The notes below the pieces were generated by a model. That model did not search any database. It worked only from the letters and a program-made list of their open reading frames with translations, and was not told where the DNA came from. A stretch of 35,687 nucleotides of DNA from Clostridiales bacterium (GTDB lineage: Bacteria; Bacillota; Clostridia; Oscillospirales; Ruminococcaceae). The position numbers were made by a program, and so were the translations under genes. Positions 7,373-15,375 of this stretch are shown in pieces. Location: assembly GCA_012523875.1 (NCBI GenBank), contig JAAYSW010000136.1, positions 1 to 35,687 on the forward strand. The letters are read 5' to 3'. Each line of letters begins with the position of its first letter. The stretch's first letter is position 1.

Positions 7373-8893
7373 GTGAGACCTACATTTCTAGGATTTGAGG
7401 CATCAAAAACAGCTTTATTTGCAAGTCAAAAGGCTTTAGATATAACGGGGCATAACCTATCAAATATATCTTCACAGGGATATACAAGACAAAGAGTTGT
7501 ACAAGTTGCAGTTTCGGTGGGAAGCTATAATTCACGATATAGTCACAATATGGTAACCTATGGTGGAATGGGTACAAGAATAAATGGCATCGAACAAATC
7601 AGGGATACAAGGCTTGATCAGGCGTTCAGGAATGAATACTGCAACACAGGATATTATGATAAGAAATCAGCAATGTTAAGTGACATCGAATCAGTTTTAC
7701 AGGAATTAGATATAGGTACTGATGGGAATGGTTTTGGTTTACGTTCAGCTATAGAAAATCTGTATAAATCCTTAGAGGATTTTTCATATAATGCTAGTTC
7801 AGAATCACATGCAAATATTGTGACAACATCATTTGCAAGCACAGCAAAGCTTTTGAATCATATGTATATTGGGCTTGAAAATTCAGCAAAGGAATTTAAA
7901 AATGATTTAAAAGATTCTGTAGGGGAGGTAAACCTTATACTATCTAAGATTGCTGATTTAAATGTAAGCATCAGAAATTCAATGGTTGCAAATAATTATA
8001 ATGAACAGTTTGGGCCGAATGAATTATTAGACCAAAGGAATTTATTGATTGATAATCTTTCGGTTTATGGGGAAGTAAAGGTTAAAGGAACTTCGGGTGG
8101 AATGATTTCTGTTACCCTTGGTGGACAAACTGTTGTAAAAGATGATGAATGTGAACGAATAAATTATTTAGAAAATAAAAATGGTACAGTATCATTAAAA
8201 TGGAAATCAGATGGTGAAGATGTAAAATGTGATTCAGGTTCATTAAAAGCCTATGTTGAAATCTTAAATGGAAGAGGCCTAGGGCAAAGAAACTCATATG
8301 AATCAAAGGAAAAAGGATATTTATTCTATATGGATAAGCTGAATTCCTTTTCAAGTATGTTAGCTGATGTAGCTAATTCAACTATTCCAGATGTGATAGA
8401 TGATACTGGAAAGATATTAAGTTATAAAAAGGTTTTGGCTGCCGATATGGGTAAGGGCATTACATCAACAACACTACCTATAACAGCTAAAAATATAACT
8501 ATTTCTGACGAATTATCTAAAGAGTCCTCATATTTAATTTATGATAAAAAAAGCAACGATAACACATACATATTAAGTATGCTTGAACAGTTAATGACTG
8601 ACAAACATCAATTTGCAACAGCAGGAGATAGATTTACTGGCACATTTGAAGATTTTATAGCTGATTATTGTGGAACATTGGGAACTGATGTAAACTATAA
8701 TGCTGAGCGTCTTGAATCCTCACTTAATATTACTAATGAAATAATTAACACGAGGGATTCTGTTTCGGGAGTAAGTGAGAGTGAAGAAACTGTTAATATG
8801 TTAACATATAACAGAGCATTCCAAGCAGCATCAAGGATGATGACAACAATGGATGATTTATTGGATGTTATTATAAATAAGATGGCAATATAA
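7373..8893 (+). CDS. flgK: Flagellar hook-associated protein 1, FlgK
   Basis: 506 aa, GTG start at 7373 after GGGGGAAG. Forms the first ring of the hook-filament junction. The N-terminus has the rod/hook/HAP signature FEASKTALFASQKALDITGHNLSN with GYTRQR directly after (about 7-42). The C-terminus has the matching helix: SGVSESEETVNMLTYNRAFQAASRMMTTMDDLLDVIINKM, quoted here in pieces as SEETVNMLTYNRAFQAASRM and DDLLDVIINKM. The two ends pair as a coiled coil in the axial structure, and the middle is the variable exposed domain. Length is within the usual 450-650 aa. flgL follows 35 bases downstream with its own AAGGAG. Confidence 0.96.
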   Translation: MRPTFLGFEASKTALFASQKALDITGHNLSNISSQGYTRQRVVQVAVSVGSYNSRYSHNMVTYGGMGTRINGIEQIRDTRLDQAFRNEYCNTGYYDKKSAMLSDIESVLQELDIGTDGNGFGLRSAIENLYKSLEDFSYNASSESHANIVTTSFASTAKLLNHMYIGLENSAKEFKNDLKDSVGEVNLILSKIADLNVSIRNSMVANNYNEQFGPNELLDQRNLLIDNLSVYGEVKVKGTSGGMISVTLGGQTVVKDDECERINYLENKNGTVSLKWKSDGEDVKCDSGSLKAYVEILNGRGLGQRNSYESKEKGYLFYMDKLNSFSSMLADVANSTIPDVIDDTGKILSYKKVLAADMGKGITSTTLPITAKNITISDELSKESSYLIYDKKSNDNTYILSMLEQLMTDKHQFATAGDRFTGTFEDFIADYCGTLGTDVNYNAERLESSLNITNEIINTRDSVSGVSESEETVNMLTYNRAFQAASRMMTTMDDLLDVIINKMAI

Positions 8894-8928
8894 AATGCTT
8901 AATAAATTAATAAGGAGTTGAAACAAGG

Positions 8929-9981
8929 ATGAGAGTAACCCAAGGTAGTATGTCAAGAAATTATATAAATAATTTAAACAACACACTTTTAAGATACAAT
9001 AAATCTATGGACAAGGTTTCAAGTGGAAGAAGATTTACAAAAATGTCAGATTCAGTTGCCGATGGTTCTAGGGCTTTAAGATTAAGAGCGCAGATTTATA
9101 AGAATGCTCAAATGCAAAGAAACTTAAGTACAGTTCAAGAAGAATTAAATGTTGCTGAAACAAATATGCTATCAGTTAAAGGAGTGCTTGATACAGCTCA
9201 TGAACAGGCTTTAAAGGTACAGAATGGTATTAATGAAGCTGAAAACGAGTATCAAATTTATAGTTCGATATTTAGTTCTTATAAGGATCAAGTTTTTCAA
9301 TGGTCTAATGCTGTATATGGCGATAAATATGTATTTGGTGGGACAAATAATGGTGGTTATCCATTTACTCTTAATAGCAATGGTGAAATGGAGTATAATG
9401 GAGTTAATGTAAACGATATTTCTAAGGATGCTGATGGAAATTTCGTTTATGGAGATCCACCTAAAAAAGTTCCATATAGCGATGATATTTATGTAGATGT
9501 CGGATTGAATGTTTCGGTTAATGAAGGGAAACTTGATAAGAAAACGGCTCTAAACATATCTGTTTCAGGTTTGGAGGCATTTGGCTATGGCACTACCAAT
9601 GTTGAGTATCTTTCAATTGATGGCAATTTAAAAAATTATGATGTTCCAAATAATATATATGTGATTTTTGATGAAATGGCAAAGGCTTTAGATGCAATGG
9701 ATATGGATAAATTTGCGGCACTTGATTTGCAGTTAACAGAACAATCAAGAAAGCTAATGGTTGAGGTTGCAGATATTGGTGTTCGTGGAAATTATTTATC
9801 ATCAACTCTATCACGCTATGAAGACGAGGAGTTGACCTTAATCGAAATGCAGACTAATGTTGAAAAGATTAATGATTCAGAGGAAATAACAACCATGAGG
9901 AGTCATGAATATTCATGGCAATTAACACTACAATTTGGTAGTTCATTTCTGCCTCAATCATTAATGGATTACTTGAGGTAG
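8929..9981 (+). CDS. flgL: Flagellar hook-associated protein 3, FlgL
   Basis: 350 aa. The ATG at 8929 has an AAGGAG upstream. FlgL is the second junction ring, between FlgK and the filament. It begins MRVTQGSMSRNYINNLN and continues with a flagellin-like N-terminal helix containing KVSSGRRFTKMSDSVADGSRA (in parts, about 27-47), the usual 'isSGkri..psDdp..a' motif. The C-terminal helix has the reciprocal flagellin-like pattern with LTLIEMQTNVEKINDSEEITTM. Flagellin itself is not in this window, and FlgL can be told from flagellin by its place after flgK and its weak C-terminal flagellin match. Confidence 0.94.
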   Translation: MRVTQGSMSRNYINNLNNTLLRYNKSMDKVSSGRRFTKMSDSVADGSRALRLRAQIYKNAQMQRNLSTVQEELNVAETNMLSVKGVLDTAHEQALKVQNGINEAENEYQIYSSIFSSYKDQVFQWSNAVYGDKYVFGGTNNGGYPFTLNSNGEMEYNGVNVNDISKDADGNFVYGDPPKKVPYSDDIYVDVGLNVSVNEGKLDKKTALNISVSGLEAFGYGTTNVEYLSIDGNLKNYDVPNNIYVIFDEMAKALDAMDMDKFAALDLQLTEQSRKLMVEVADIGVRGNYLSSTLSRYEDEELTLIEMQTNVEKINDSEEITTMRSHEYSWQLTLQFGSSFLPQSLMDYLR

Positions 9982-10020
9982 TAAGTGATAGAGAATTTAA
10001 TATAGAAACGAGGTGGTTTT

Positions 10021-10557
10021 ATGCAACTCATAAAAATAAAAAACATACCTGCTGAATATAAGTTCAAAATAGAGAGTGCGTCTTTAGAGAAGGCGAAGCA
10101 TGATAATGCCACAAGTGGAAAGAATAGTTCAAACATTAAACCAAATTGCAATAAAATAATATATGATAAAGTTAACTTGAATGGCAGTATAGAACCATCA
10201 GCAATTGAATTAAATAATTCTTCTTTAGAAATGATGGATAATGGCGGTACTAATGCAAAAGCAGTATCAGAATATATGAAAATTAGTAATATTATTAAGG
10301 ATGATGCCAAAAATCATGATAGCAATGCTAAGAAAATTACTCCTGATGATACATTTATACTTAATAATTTAAATTTTGAGAATATTGCAGAAAGTATCCA
10401 AAATGAAGTAGAAATAGAGGAGAGTAAACTGGAGTTCACACCAGCGAGTTTTGGTGTTGAAATAGTCAGTGAGGCTAAGGTTGAAATTGAATATATCGGG
10501 GGATATAACTATGTACCTCCGAGTTCTTCGCCCGATTATGAAGAAAGTGAAGAATAA
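10021..10557 (+). CDS. DUF6470 / YviE-like flagellar-locus protein
   Basis: 178 aa; the ATG at 10021 has GAGGTGG upstream. Function is unknown. It lies between flgL and fliW, the position of yviE in B. subtilis and of DUF6470 proteins in Clostridia. The start MQLIKIKNIPAEYKFKIE and the C-terminal VEIEYIGGYNYVPP recall the beta-strand 'KIEI..' repeats and 'F.l.yiP' end of that family. The centre is Asn/Lys/Asp-rich and looks loose. No signal peptide, membrane helix or Cys pair is seen. Assignment is mainly by synteny and a weak resemblance at both ends. A hairpin separates it from fliW. Confidence 0.6.
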   Translation: MQLIKIKNIPAEYKFKIESASLEKAKHDNATSGKNSSNIKPNCNKIIYDKVNLNGSIEPSAIELNNSSLEMMDNGGTNAKAVSEYMKISNIIKDDAKNHDSNAKKITPDDTFILNNLNFENIAESIQNEVEIEESKLEFTPASFGVEIVSEAKVEIEYIGGYNYVPPSSSPDYEESEE

Positions 10558-10564
10558 AAAAGTT

Positions 10565-10606
10565 TTTGTCCTTGCATATTAATTTTGTGTAAGGACAAAT
10601 TAGTTT
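10565..10606 (+). terminator. Hairpin between the DUF6470-like gene and fliW
   Basis: TTTGTCCTTGCA (10565-10576) pairs with TGTAAGGACAAA (10588-10599), one G-U pair, followed by a T-rich run. It could be a weak terminator or attenuator that sets fliW-csrA expression apart from flgK-flgL. Confidence 0.55.
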
Positions 10607-10649
10607 TATTGTGTGTTAAGATGGAGAATAAGGAAAAGAGGGACATTAT

Positions 10650-11084
10650 ATGAATATTATCACTAGAGATTTTGGTGAAATTAAAATTAATAAAGAGGAT
10701 ATAATCACATTTACACAACCTATAATTGGTTTTGATGATTATAAAAAGTTTATTATTTTACATGATGAAGATACATCTAGGCAAATTGCATGGATTCAAT
10801 CAATAGAAGAAACAGAACTGTGTTTTATAGTAATAGACCCCTCTACTACTGTAAGAGATTATAAAAATAAATTTAATTTACCGGAGAGTGTTAAGCGTTA
10901 CTTGGGTGAAGGAGAATATGAGTTCTGGCTTATAATGGTTGTTTCAGATGATATTAAGCAATCGACGATTAACTTAAAAAGCCCGATACTTATTAATCCT
11001 GAAAACAGATTAGCTATGCAATTAGTTTTAGAAGAAGATTTACCAATACGTTATCCACTTTTTGATAGGAAAGGGGACAACTAA
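10650..11084 (+). CDS. fliW: FliW, flagellar assembly factor and CsrA antagonist
   Basis: 144 aa. The ATG at 10650 is preceded by a purine-rich GAAAAGAGGG. FliW binds CsrA and releases flagellin mRNA from repression; when flagellin accumulates it binds FliW instead. The sequence shows the family start with an FGEIKINKEDIITF segment followed by GFDDYKKFIIL, the AWIQSIEETELCFIVIDP core (about 50-67) and the end NPENRLAMQLVLEEDLPIRYPL. Length is typical (about 150 aa). csrA follows immediately, its ribosome site lying inside the last codons of fliW, so the two are translationally linked. Confidence 0.95.
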   Translation: MNIITRDFGEIKINKEDIITFTQPIIGFDDYKKFIILHDEDTSRQIAWIQSIEETELCFIVIDPSTTVRDYKNKFNLPESVKRYLGEGEYEFWLIMVVSDDIKQSTINLKSPILINPENRLAMQLVLEEDLPIRYPLFDRKGDN

Positions 11085-11085
11085 A

Positions 11086-11310
11086 ATGCTGATTTTATCA
11101 AGGAAAGTAGGGGAATCACTAATAATTAACGAAACAATAGAGGTTAAAGTTATAGAGGTAAGTGGCGATAAGATTAAGCTAGGAATAGATGCACCAAGCG
11201 ATGTAAAGGTGTTAAGAAGTGAATTATGCCAGACTGCTGAAGCGAATAGGGATTCAGCAAATTCAAAAAATAATAAAAAACTTATAGATTTTATAAAAGA
11301 TTTAAAATAA
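11086..11310 (+). CDS. csrA: CsrA carbon-storage/flagellin translational regulator
   Basis: 74 aa. Start chosen at ATG 11086, one base after the fliW stop; the GGGGAC in the end of fliW is its ribosome site and an in-frame TTG at 11062 is ignored. Small RNA-binding dimer that blocks ribosome sites carrying GGA motifs, in this lineage chiefly flagellin mRNA. The start MLILSRKVGESLIIN and the segment KVIEVSGDKIKLGIDAP are canonical, as is VLRSEL near 44-49, which carries the RNA-contact Arg. The tail after about residue 55 is longer and Asn/Lys-rich. The gene ends facing the antisense PilZ-like gene 19 bases away. Confidence 0.96.
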   Translation: MLILSRKVGESLIINETIEVKVIEVSGDKIKLGIDAPSDVKVLRSELCQTAEANRDSANSKNNKKLIDFIKDLK

Positions 11311-11329
11311 GGATGGTAGTATTCAGGGC

Positions 11330-12001
11330 TTAATCCACGCCTTCTACCTGGGTTGTTTCAGGATTATTATCAAGGACATTTTTGAGTACATCTAAAATTG
11401 AGGCACGGATAAAACTCATCAATTCTACAATTGCACTATCACTTATCATTATAATTTGGCAATCATATCTTGCCTTATCACCGAAAACAAGACTGTTTTT
11501 ATCAGCCTTTATCTCTATTGTAGTGGGCTTCTTGAAAGCGGGTTCGCTTACTTTTACAGATAGACTCGATTCCCAATCAAACTCTAGTTGTGATGAGTTG
11601 AATATTAGCCTTTGTGTCGATACGGCTACGATCATGCAATCTACAAGTTTCCTATTTTGTTGCGATGTAAATGCCTTTGCCTTTATAATGGGAAGCTTAA
11701 TTTCAGCATTTATATTAGTGTTTACACTCAGTAATTTTTCTGCATCAGGCAGGAGATTGCACTTAATGGATATAATCCTCAAAAGCTTTCTAGATGAAAG
11801 ATATACTTCACCAATAAAGCTAAGGATACTTTGTCCATTTTTATTGCAAATAATTTTAACAGTAGCACCTATTTTAATTAATGGGACAAAAGTATTAGTA
11901 AAATCTACGGATTTATTTTTAATAGATATTGCCGCAAACCCATATTCAAGAAGTACATCGTTATCAGACATGAGGATGGCTTGATAATTATTTGAGAACA
12001 T
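11330..12001 (-). CDS. Divergent PilZ-like protein lacking c-di-GMP signature residues
   Basis: 223 aa; the ATG at 12001 has AGGAGG 5 bases upstream. It stands opposite to the flagellar genes between csrA and the fliD group. The layout resembles YcgR-like proteins: an N-terminal beta domain (about 30-95, with FIGEVYLSSRKLLRI) and a C-terminal domain (about 95-215) with DCMIVAVSTQRLIF and the helix-leading YDCQIIMISDSAIVELMSFI, which matches the end of PilZ domains (G..F..ls......l..fI). The c-di-GMP residues are absent: the linker where RxxxR is expected reads SVNTNINAEIK, and the D/NxSxxG motif is VSTQR. It may bind no nucleotide, or act as a flagellar-motor interacting protein. Call is from pattern only. 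Confidence 0.55.
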   Translation of the reverse strand: MFSNNYQAILMSDNDVLLEYGFAAISIKNKSVDFTNTFVPLIKIGATVKIICNKNGQSILSFIGEVYLSSRKLLRIISIKCNLLPDAEKLLSVNTNINAEIKLPIIKAKAFTSQQNRKLVDCMIVAVSTQRLIFNSSQLEFDWESSLSVKVSEPAFKKPTTIEIKADKNSLVFGDKARYDCQIIMISDSAIVELMSFIRASILDVLKNVLDNNPETTQVEGVD

Positions 12002-12129
12002 TGCAACCTCCTAGAAAATTAACATATTAAAATTACATATTATTTATCCATATATTATAACTTATATTTATGAACTTTTAAAGACTAATAATGAATATTC
12101 TATTATTTTGATGTTAGGAGGATTTTAAA

Positions 12130-12612
12130 ATGGAAAATGAGATTATTGATAGGCTTTACGAGCTTTTAGAACAAAAAGAAAAGTTTTTTACTGAATACGA
12201 AAAAGAGTCATTAGCTCTGCTAGATTGTGATATAGATGATATGGAAAAGCATATAAATAATCGTGGTAATCTTTCTAAAAAAATAGATGAAAATGAAATC
12301 CAAATAAAAATTATTAGTAATAATTATGAATATGGGTTTATAAAGCCTGTTTTAAACAATCTATGTGATAGAAATAAATTATCATTACACCATACAAGAA
12401 TTTTTGATAAGAGCCAAGAGATTTTTAGCATTGTGAATCGGATAAACAGAATTAATCATGAAATTGAGCAAAGAATCATTATTGAACAGGAAATATTGCT
12501 AAATGAAATAAAGTCAATCAATCTAGGACAGGAGGCTAAGGCTTCTAAATTTTCTGAAACAACGACTGATGGCTCTAAGCCATATATTCCTGATAAAATA
12601 AAATCCATCTAA
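12130..12612 (+). CDS. FlgN/FliT-like chaperone upstream of fliD
   Basis: 160 aa; the ATG at 12130 follows TTAGGAGG with good spacing. A helical, charged protein with one long coiled-coil-like region (about 5-125) and a loose C-terminal tail of about 30 residues. The segment EKESLALLDCDIDDMEKHIN resembles the N-terminal helix of FlgN-type chaperones. The window thus holds two FlgN-like genes; this one precedes fliD, so it may serve as the FliT-like chaperone for the filament cap. No family motif is strong enough to settle this. The gap before fliD is 81 bases with no clear terminator. Confidence 0.55.
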   Translation: MENEIIDRLYELLEQKEKFFTEYEKESLALLDCDIDDMEKHINNRGNLSKKIDENEIQIKIISNNYEYGFIKPVLNNLCDRNKLSLHHTRIFDKSQEIFSIVNRINRINHEIEQRIIIEQEILLNEIKSINLGQEAKASKFSETTTDGSKPYIPDKIKSI

Positions 12613-12693
12613 TTAGGTCTTGTTTTTTTTATGAAAGTACCGATGTATATTATGAGTCGTAAAATATGATATAAACAAATGGAGGCGATATAT

Positions 12694-14592
12694 ATGCAAG
12701 TTAATTCAAATTCAAACACATACTCAAACGCCGCTTATAGTAATTCAGGAACATCCGGGATAATTTCAGGGCTTGATACTGAAGGTATGGTTAAAAGTAT
12801 GCTTCAACCCATACAAGCTAAAATAGATAAGCAGAATGCATTGCAGCAACAACTAACTTGGAAACAGGAAATCTATAGGGATGTTATTTCTAAGATTAAT
12901 AGTTTTCAGGATAAATACTTTTCATTAACATCGGATACTTGTTTACGTTCGAATGCATTATTTAATACAATGTCTACAACTTCAAGTTCATCTGCAGTAA
13001 ATATTTTAAGCAATAATAGTAATCTTGAGGGTTCACTTTCAATACAGATAGCACAGCTTGCTACAGCATCAACCTTAAAATCTGATAAACTTAGTGGAAG
13101 CATCACTATTGATTCAAGTAAAATTGATTTCCCTTCTGGTAGTACAGCTACAATTAATATTACTCTTGATGGTGTAACAAAAAACTTTACGTTAGATGCT
13201 GAAAACACTATGGAAAAGTTATCATCAGATATAGCAAAATCATTTGGAAGTAGTATAAAATTAAATCAAGATGGTGATAACTGGACTATTACAGCAGGCG
13301 TTGGACAAGAAGTAATGCTTTCAGGAAGTGGTTTAAGCAATTTAGGTTTTGATTCGCTTGTAAAGGATGTTTCTACAAACGTTGGGTTAAACACAAAGCT
13401 CACTGATTTTATGGGGGTTAAATCAGATTACTCTTTTGAAATTAATGGTTCAAGAATTGAACTAAACGGCTCTGATACAATAAAAGATGTTATTGATAAA
13501 GTCCATAATAGCGATGCCGGTGTAACTTTAACATATAATTCAATTAGTGATACCTTTACATTAACATCTAAAAATACTGGTAAAGGTTTTGATATTAATA
13601 TTAAAGATGAAAATGGAGTGTTTTCAAAATTATTTAAAGGGGCAGTTGAAGAGGGAAGTACGGAATATTCCTTTAATAGTAATACAACTAATCCAGCATT
13701 TAAATCGGGCAGAAATGCTATAGTATGTATTGATGGAACCCTAATGGAGAGGACATCAAATACAGTTGACTATAATGGTTTTAAGTTAGAGCTAAAGGAT
13801 GTAACGGGTGACTATATCGATGCGGAGGGAAATGTCTACTTTAAACCTGATGGAAGCCTTATTGATTCCTCAGGCATGGAAAAAAAGGCTGGGGTTTCAT
13901 CTTCAAGAGATACAGAAAAAATAACCTCTACTATTAAATCTTTTATTGAGGATTATAATAAGTTAATTGAGGATTTGAATAAATTAACCCATGAGGAAGC
14001 TACATATAGGAAATACGCACCGCTTACAAATGAACAGAAAAAAGAGATGTCTGAAAATGAAATCACTCTTTGGGATGAAAAAGCAAAAACAGGTCTTCTT
14101 AGAAATGATTCTTCGATATCAAGCTACTTAACTGAGATGAGACAAGCAATGTATAAGAATGTTGGATCATCATATGTTCTTTCACAAATAGGAATTAATA
14201 GTAGTAGTGAATGGAAGGATTATGGTAAATTATCTGTTGATGAAACTGTGTTTAATAAGGCTCTGAATGAAAATCCTGATGGAGTTTTAGAATTGTTTAA
14301 TGGTGTAGACGGCTTAGCAGGAAGGCTAAATGATATATGTAATAGAACAGCAAATAAGAGCACTTCCTCACAGGGTACACTTGTAAGAGAAGCAGGTGTA
14401 ATAGGGTATGGCTCAGAAAAGAATAATGTAATCTATAATAAGCTTAAATTGATTACAGATAGATTGAAAACACTAAGCAGTCTTTACGATAAGAAAAAAC
14501 AAGGCTATTGGAATAAGTTTAACGCAATGGAGGTTCAATTAAATAATATTGCAGAACAAGGTGGTTGGCTACTTAATTTTACAGGCAATTAA
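12694..14592 (+). CDS. fliD: Flagellar filament cap protein FliD (HAP2)
   Basis: 632 aa. The ATG at 12679 overlaps the ribosome site GGAGG (12681-12685), so the ATG at 12694, 8 bases on, is the start. FliD caps the filament and assists flagellin polymerisation. The N-terminal domain has the family segment ISGLDTEGMVKSML..I..KIDKQNALQQQLTWKQEIYRDV (in parts, about 22-70). The central region is the variable beta-rich part. The C-terminus has the FliD_C pattern with KITSTIKSFIEDYNKL, GKLSVDETVFNKALNENPDGVLELF and a closing coiled-coil helix with WNKFNAMEVQLNNIAEQGGWL, here cited in shorter parts. Length lies within the clostridial range. fliS follows 24 bases later. Confidence 0.94.
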   Translation: MQVNSNSNTYSNAAYSNSGTSGIISGLDTEGMVKSMLQPIQAKIDKQNALQQQLTWKQEIYRDVISKINSFQDKYFSLTSDTCLRSNALFNTMSTTSSSSAVNILSNNSNLEGSLSIQIAQLATASTLKSDKLSGSITIDSSKIDFPSGSTATINITLDGVTKNFTLDAENTMEKLSSDIAKSFGSSIKLNQDGDNWTITAGVGQEVMLSGSGLSNLGFDSLVKDVSTNVGLNTKLTDFMGVKSDYSFEINGSRIELNGSDTIKDVIDKVHNSDAGVTLTYNSISDTFTLTSKNTGKGFDINIKDENGVFSKLFKGAVEEGSTEYSFNSNTTNPAFKSGRNAIVCIDGTLMERTSNTVDYNGFKLELKDVTGDYIDAEGNVYFKPDGSLIDSSGMEKKAGVSSSRDTEKITSTIKSFIEDYNKLIEDLNKLTHEEATYRKYAPLTNEQKKEMSENEITLWDEKAKTGLLRNDSSISSYLTEMRQAMYKNVGSSYVLSQIGINSSSEWKDYGKLSVDETVFNKALNENPDGVLELFNGVDGLAGRLNDICNRTANKSTSSQGTLVREAGVIGYGSEKNNVIYNKLKLITDRLKTLSSLYDKKKQGYWNKFNAMEVQLNNIAEQGGWLLNFTGN

Positions 14593-14616
14593 TTATAAAA
14601 TATCGGGGGTGTAGAT

Positions 14617-14991
14617 ATGCTGGCTAATCCATATAAAGAATATAAAAAACAAGCAGTGTTAACTATGACACAAGGTGAAATGATAGTTAAATTGTATGAT
14701 GAATGCTTGAAAATGGTTAATGCTGGTATTATTTATATTCAGGAGAAGAACATAGAAGCGTGCAATAATTCACTGAAAAAAGCACATGAAATATTAAATT
14801 ATATGAGTTCAATATTAAATAGAGATTATGAGCTATCACATGAACTTAGTGCATTATATGACTATTATGTTAGGCGAATTATTACTGCTAATATAAAAAA
14901 GGATATTGAACCTCTTGAAGAGATAATACCTATGATAACAGATTTAAGAAATAGTTTTTATGAAGCAGATAAACAATTAAGGATGAAATAG
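14617..14991 (+). CDS. fliS: FliS, flagellin export chaperone
   Basis: 124 aa. The ATG at 14617 is preceded by GGGGGTG. Binds the C-terminus of flagellin in the cytoplasm and stops early polymerisation. Family features: MLANPYKEYKKQAVLTMTQGE at the start (the usual NPY..Y....v.Tasp.elv), followed by MIVKLYDECLKMVNAGI and the four-helix pattern with LNYMSSILNRDYELSHELSALYDYY. Normal length. Last gene of the plus-strand flagellar group in this window; a hairpin follows. Confidence 0.94.
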   Translation: MLANPYKEYKKQAVLTMTQGEMIVKLYDECLKMVNAGIIYIQEKNIEACNNSLKKAHEILNYMSSILNRDYELSHELSALYDYYVRRIITANIKKDIEPLEEIIPMITDLRNSFYEADKQLRMK

Positions 14992-15013
14992 GGTCTAGTT
15001 AAAATTACTTATT

Positions 15014-15051
15014 TAAAAGCGTTTTGTAGTGTGTAACTATAAAACGCTTTA
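15014..15051 (+). terminator. Hairpin terminator after fliS
   Basis: AAAAGCGTTTT (15015-15025) faces AAAACGCTTT (15041-15050). The stem is about 10 bp with a 15-base loop and only a weak T tail. Confidence 0.6.
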
Positions 15052-15103
15052 GTTGTGATACAATTGATAGGTAACAAATAAAAAAGAAAAACAACCTCAA
15101 ATA

Positions 15104-15112
15104 TGATATAAT
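15104..15112 (+). promoter_or_regulatory. Extended-10 promoter before the short ORF
   Basis: TGATATAAT: a TG pair one base before TATAAT at 15107-15112. There is no good -35 box. It lies 43 bases upstream of the short ORF. Confidence 0.5.
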
Positions 15113-15155
15113 GTTAATAATAATAAAACATAGTATCAAAAAGGAGAAATGTAAA

Positions 15156-15224
15156 ATGGCATTTGTAAAGGAAGGAATATACAATGAAGAGGATTTGAAT
15201 TTCTTGTTTATATTTTTGAAGTAA
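15156..15224 (+). CDS. Possible 22-residue small protein or leader peptide
   Basis: ATG at 15156 to TAA at 15222-15224, encoding a peptide that begins MAFVKEGIYNEEDLNF and ends LFIFLK. It has AAAAAGGAG 9 bases upstream and an extended-10 promoter 43 bases before it, which is why it is listed. The second half is hydrophobic. I do not recognise it; it may be a leader peptide, a real small protein or the remnant of a longer gene. Position between the arms of an inverted repeat suggests it may belong to a small mobile or remnant element. Confidence 0.35.
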   Translation: MAFVKEGIYNEEDLNFLFIFLK

Positions 15225-15299
15225 GTGTCACCTATCATTGAATATTCAACATAATAAAGATTGTTTTTTATCAAAACTATATACAATTTAAAATAGATA

Positions 15300-15308
15300 T
15301 GTTATAAT
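15300..15308 (+). promoter_or_regulatory. Extended-10 promoter for the paaK-ior operon
   Basis: TGTTATAAT with TATAAT at 15303-15308, 68 bases before the paaK start. The -35 region is poor (TATACA at 15280-15285). Confidence 0.5.
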
Positions 15309-15375
15309 GTATTTTAATATGGCAATATTGTTACATCAATGGTTTGTAGAAATTAAGTTTGAAAGGAAGTTTTTT

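Larger units (their letters stand above)
14992..15375. other. 384-base gap between fliS and paaK: hairpin, two promoters, short ORF, inverted repeat
   Basis: No long gene is present. The gap holds the fliS hairpin, an extended-10 promoter at 15104-15112, a 22-codon ORF with a good ribosome site, a spaced 12-base inverted repeat (15065-15076 and 15226-15237), and a second extended-10 promoter at 15300-15308 just before the first paaK. Confidence 0.7.

Noticed and set aside
11382..11984. 200-codon plus-strand frame opposite the PilZ-like gene
   Set aside because: The minus frame has AGGAGG and a recognisable domain pattern; the plus frame has neither.
12640..12660. ACCGATGTAT before fliD as sigma-28 -10 box
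   Set aside because: No TAAA-like -35 box at 14-16 bases upstream.
15005..15286. 93-codon minus-strand frame in the fliS-paaK gap
   Set aside because: Spans the terminator, the promoters and the inverted repeat; low-complexity hydrophobic reading with no ribosome site.
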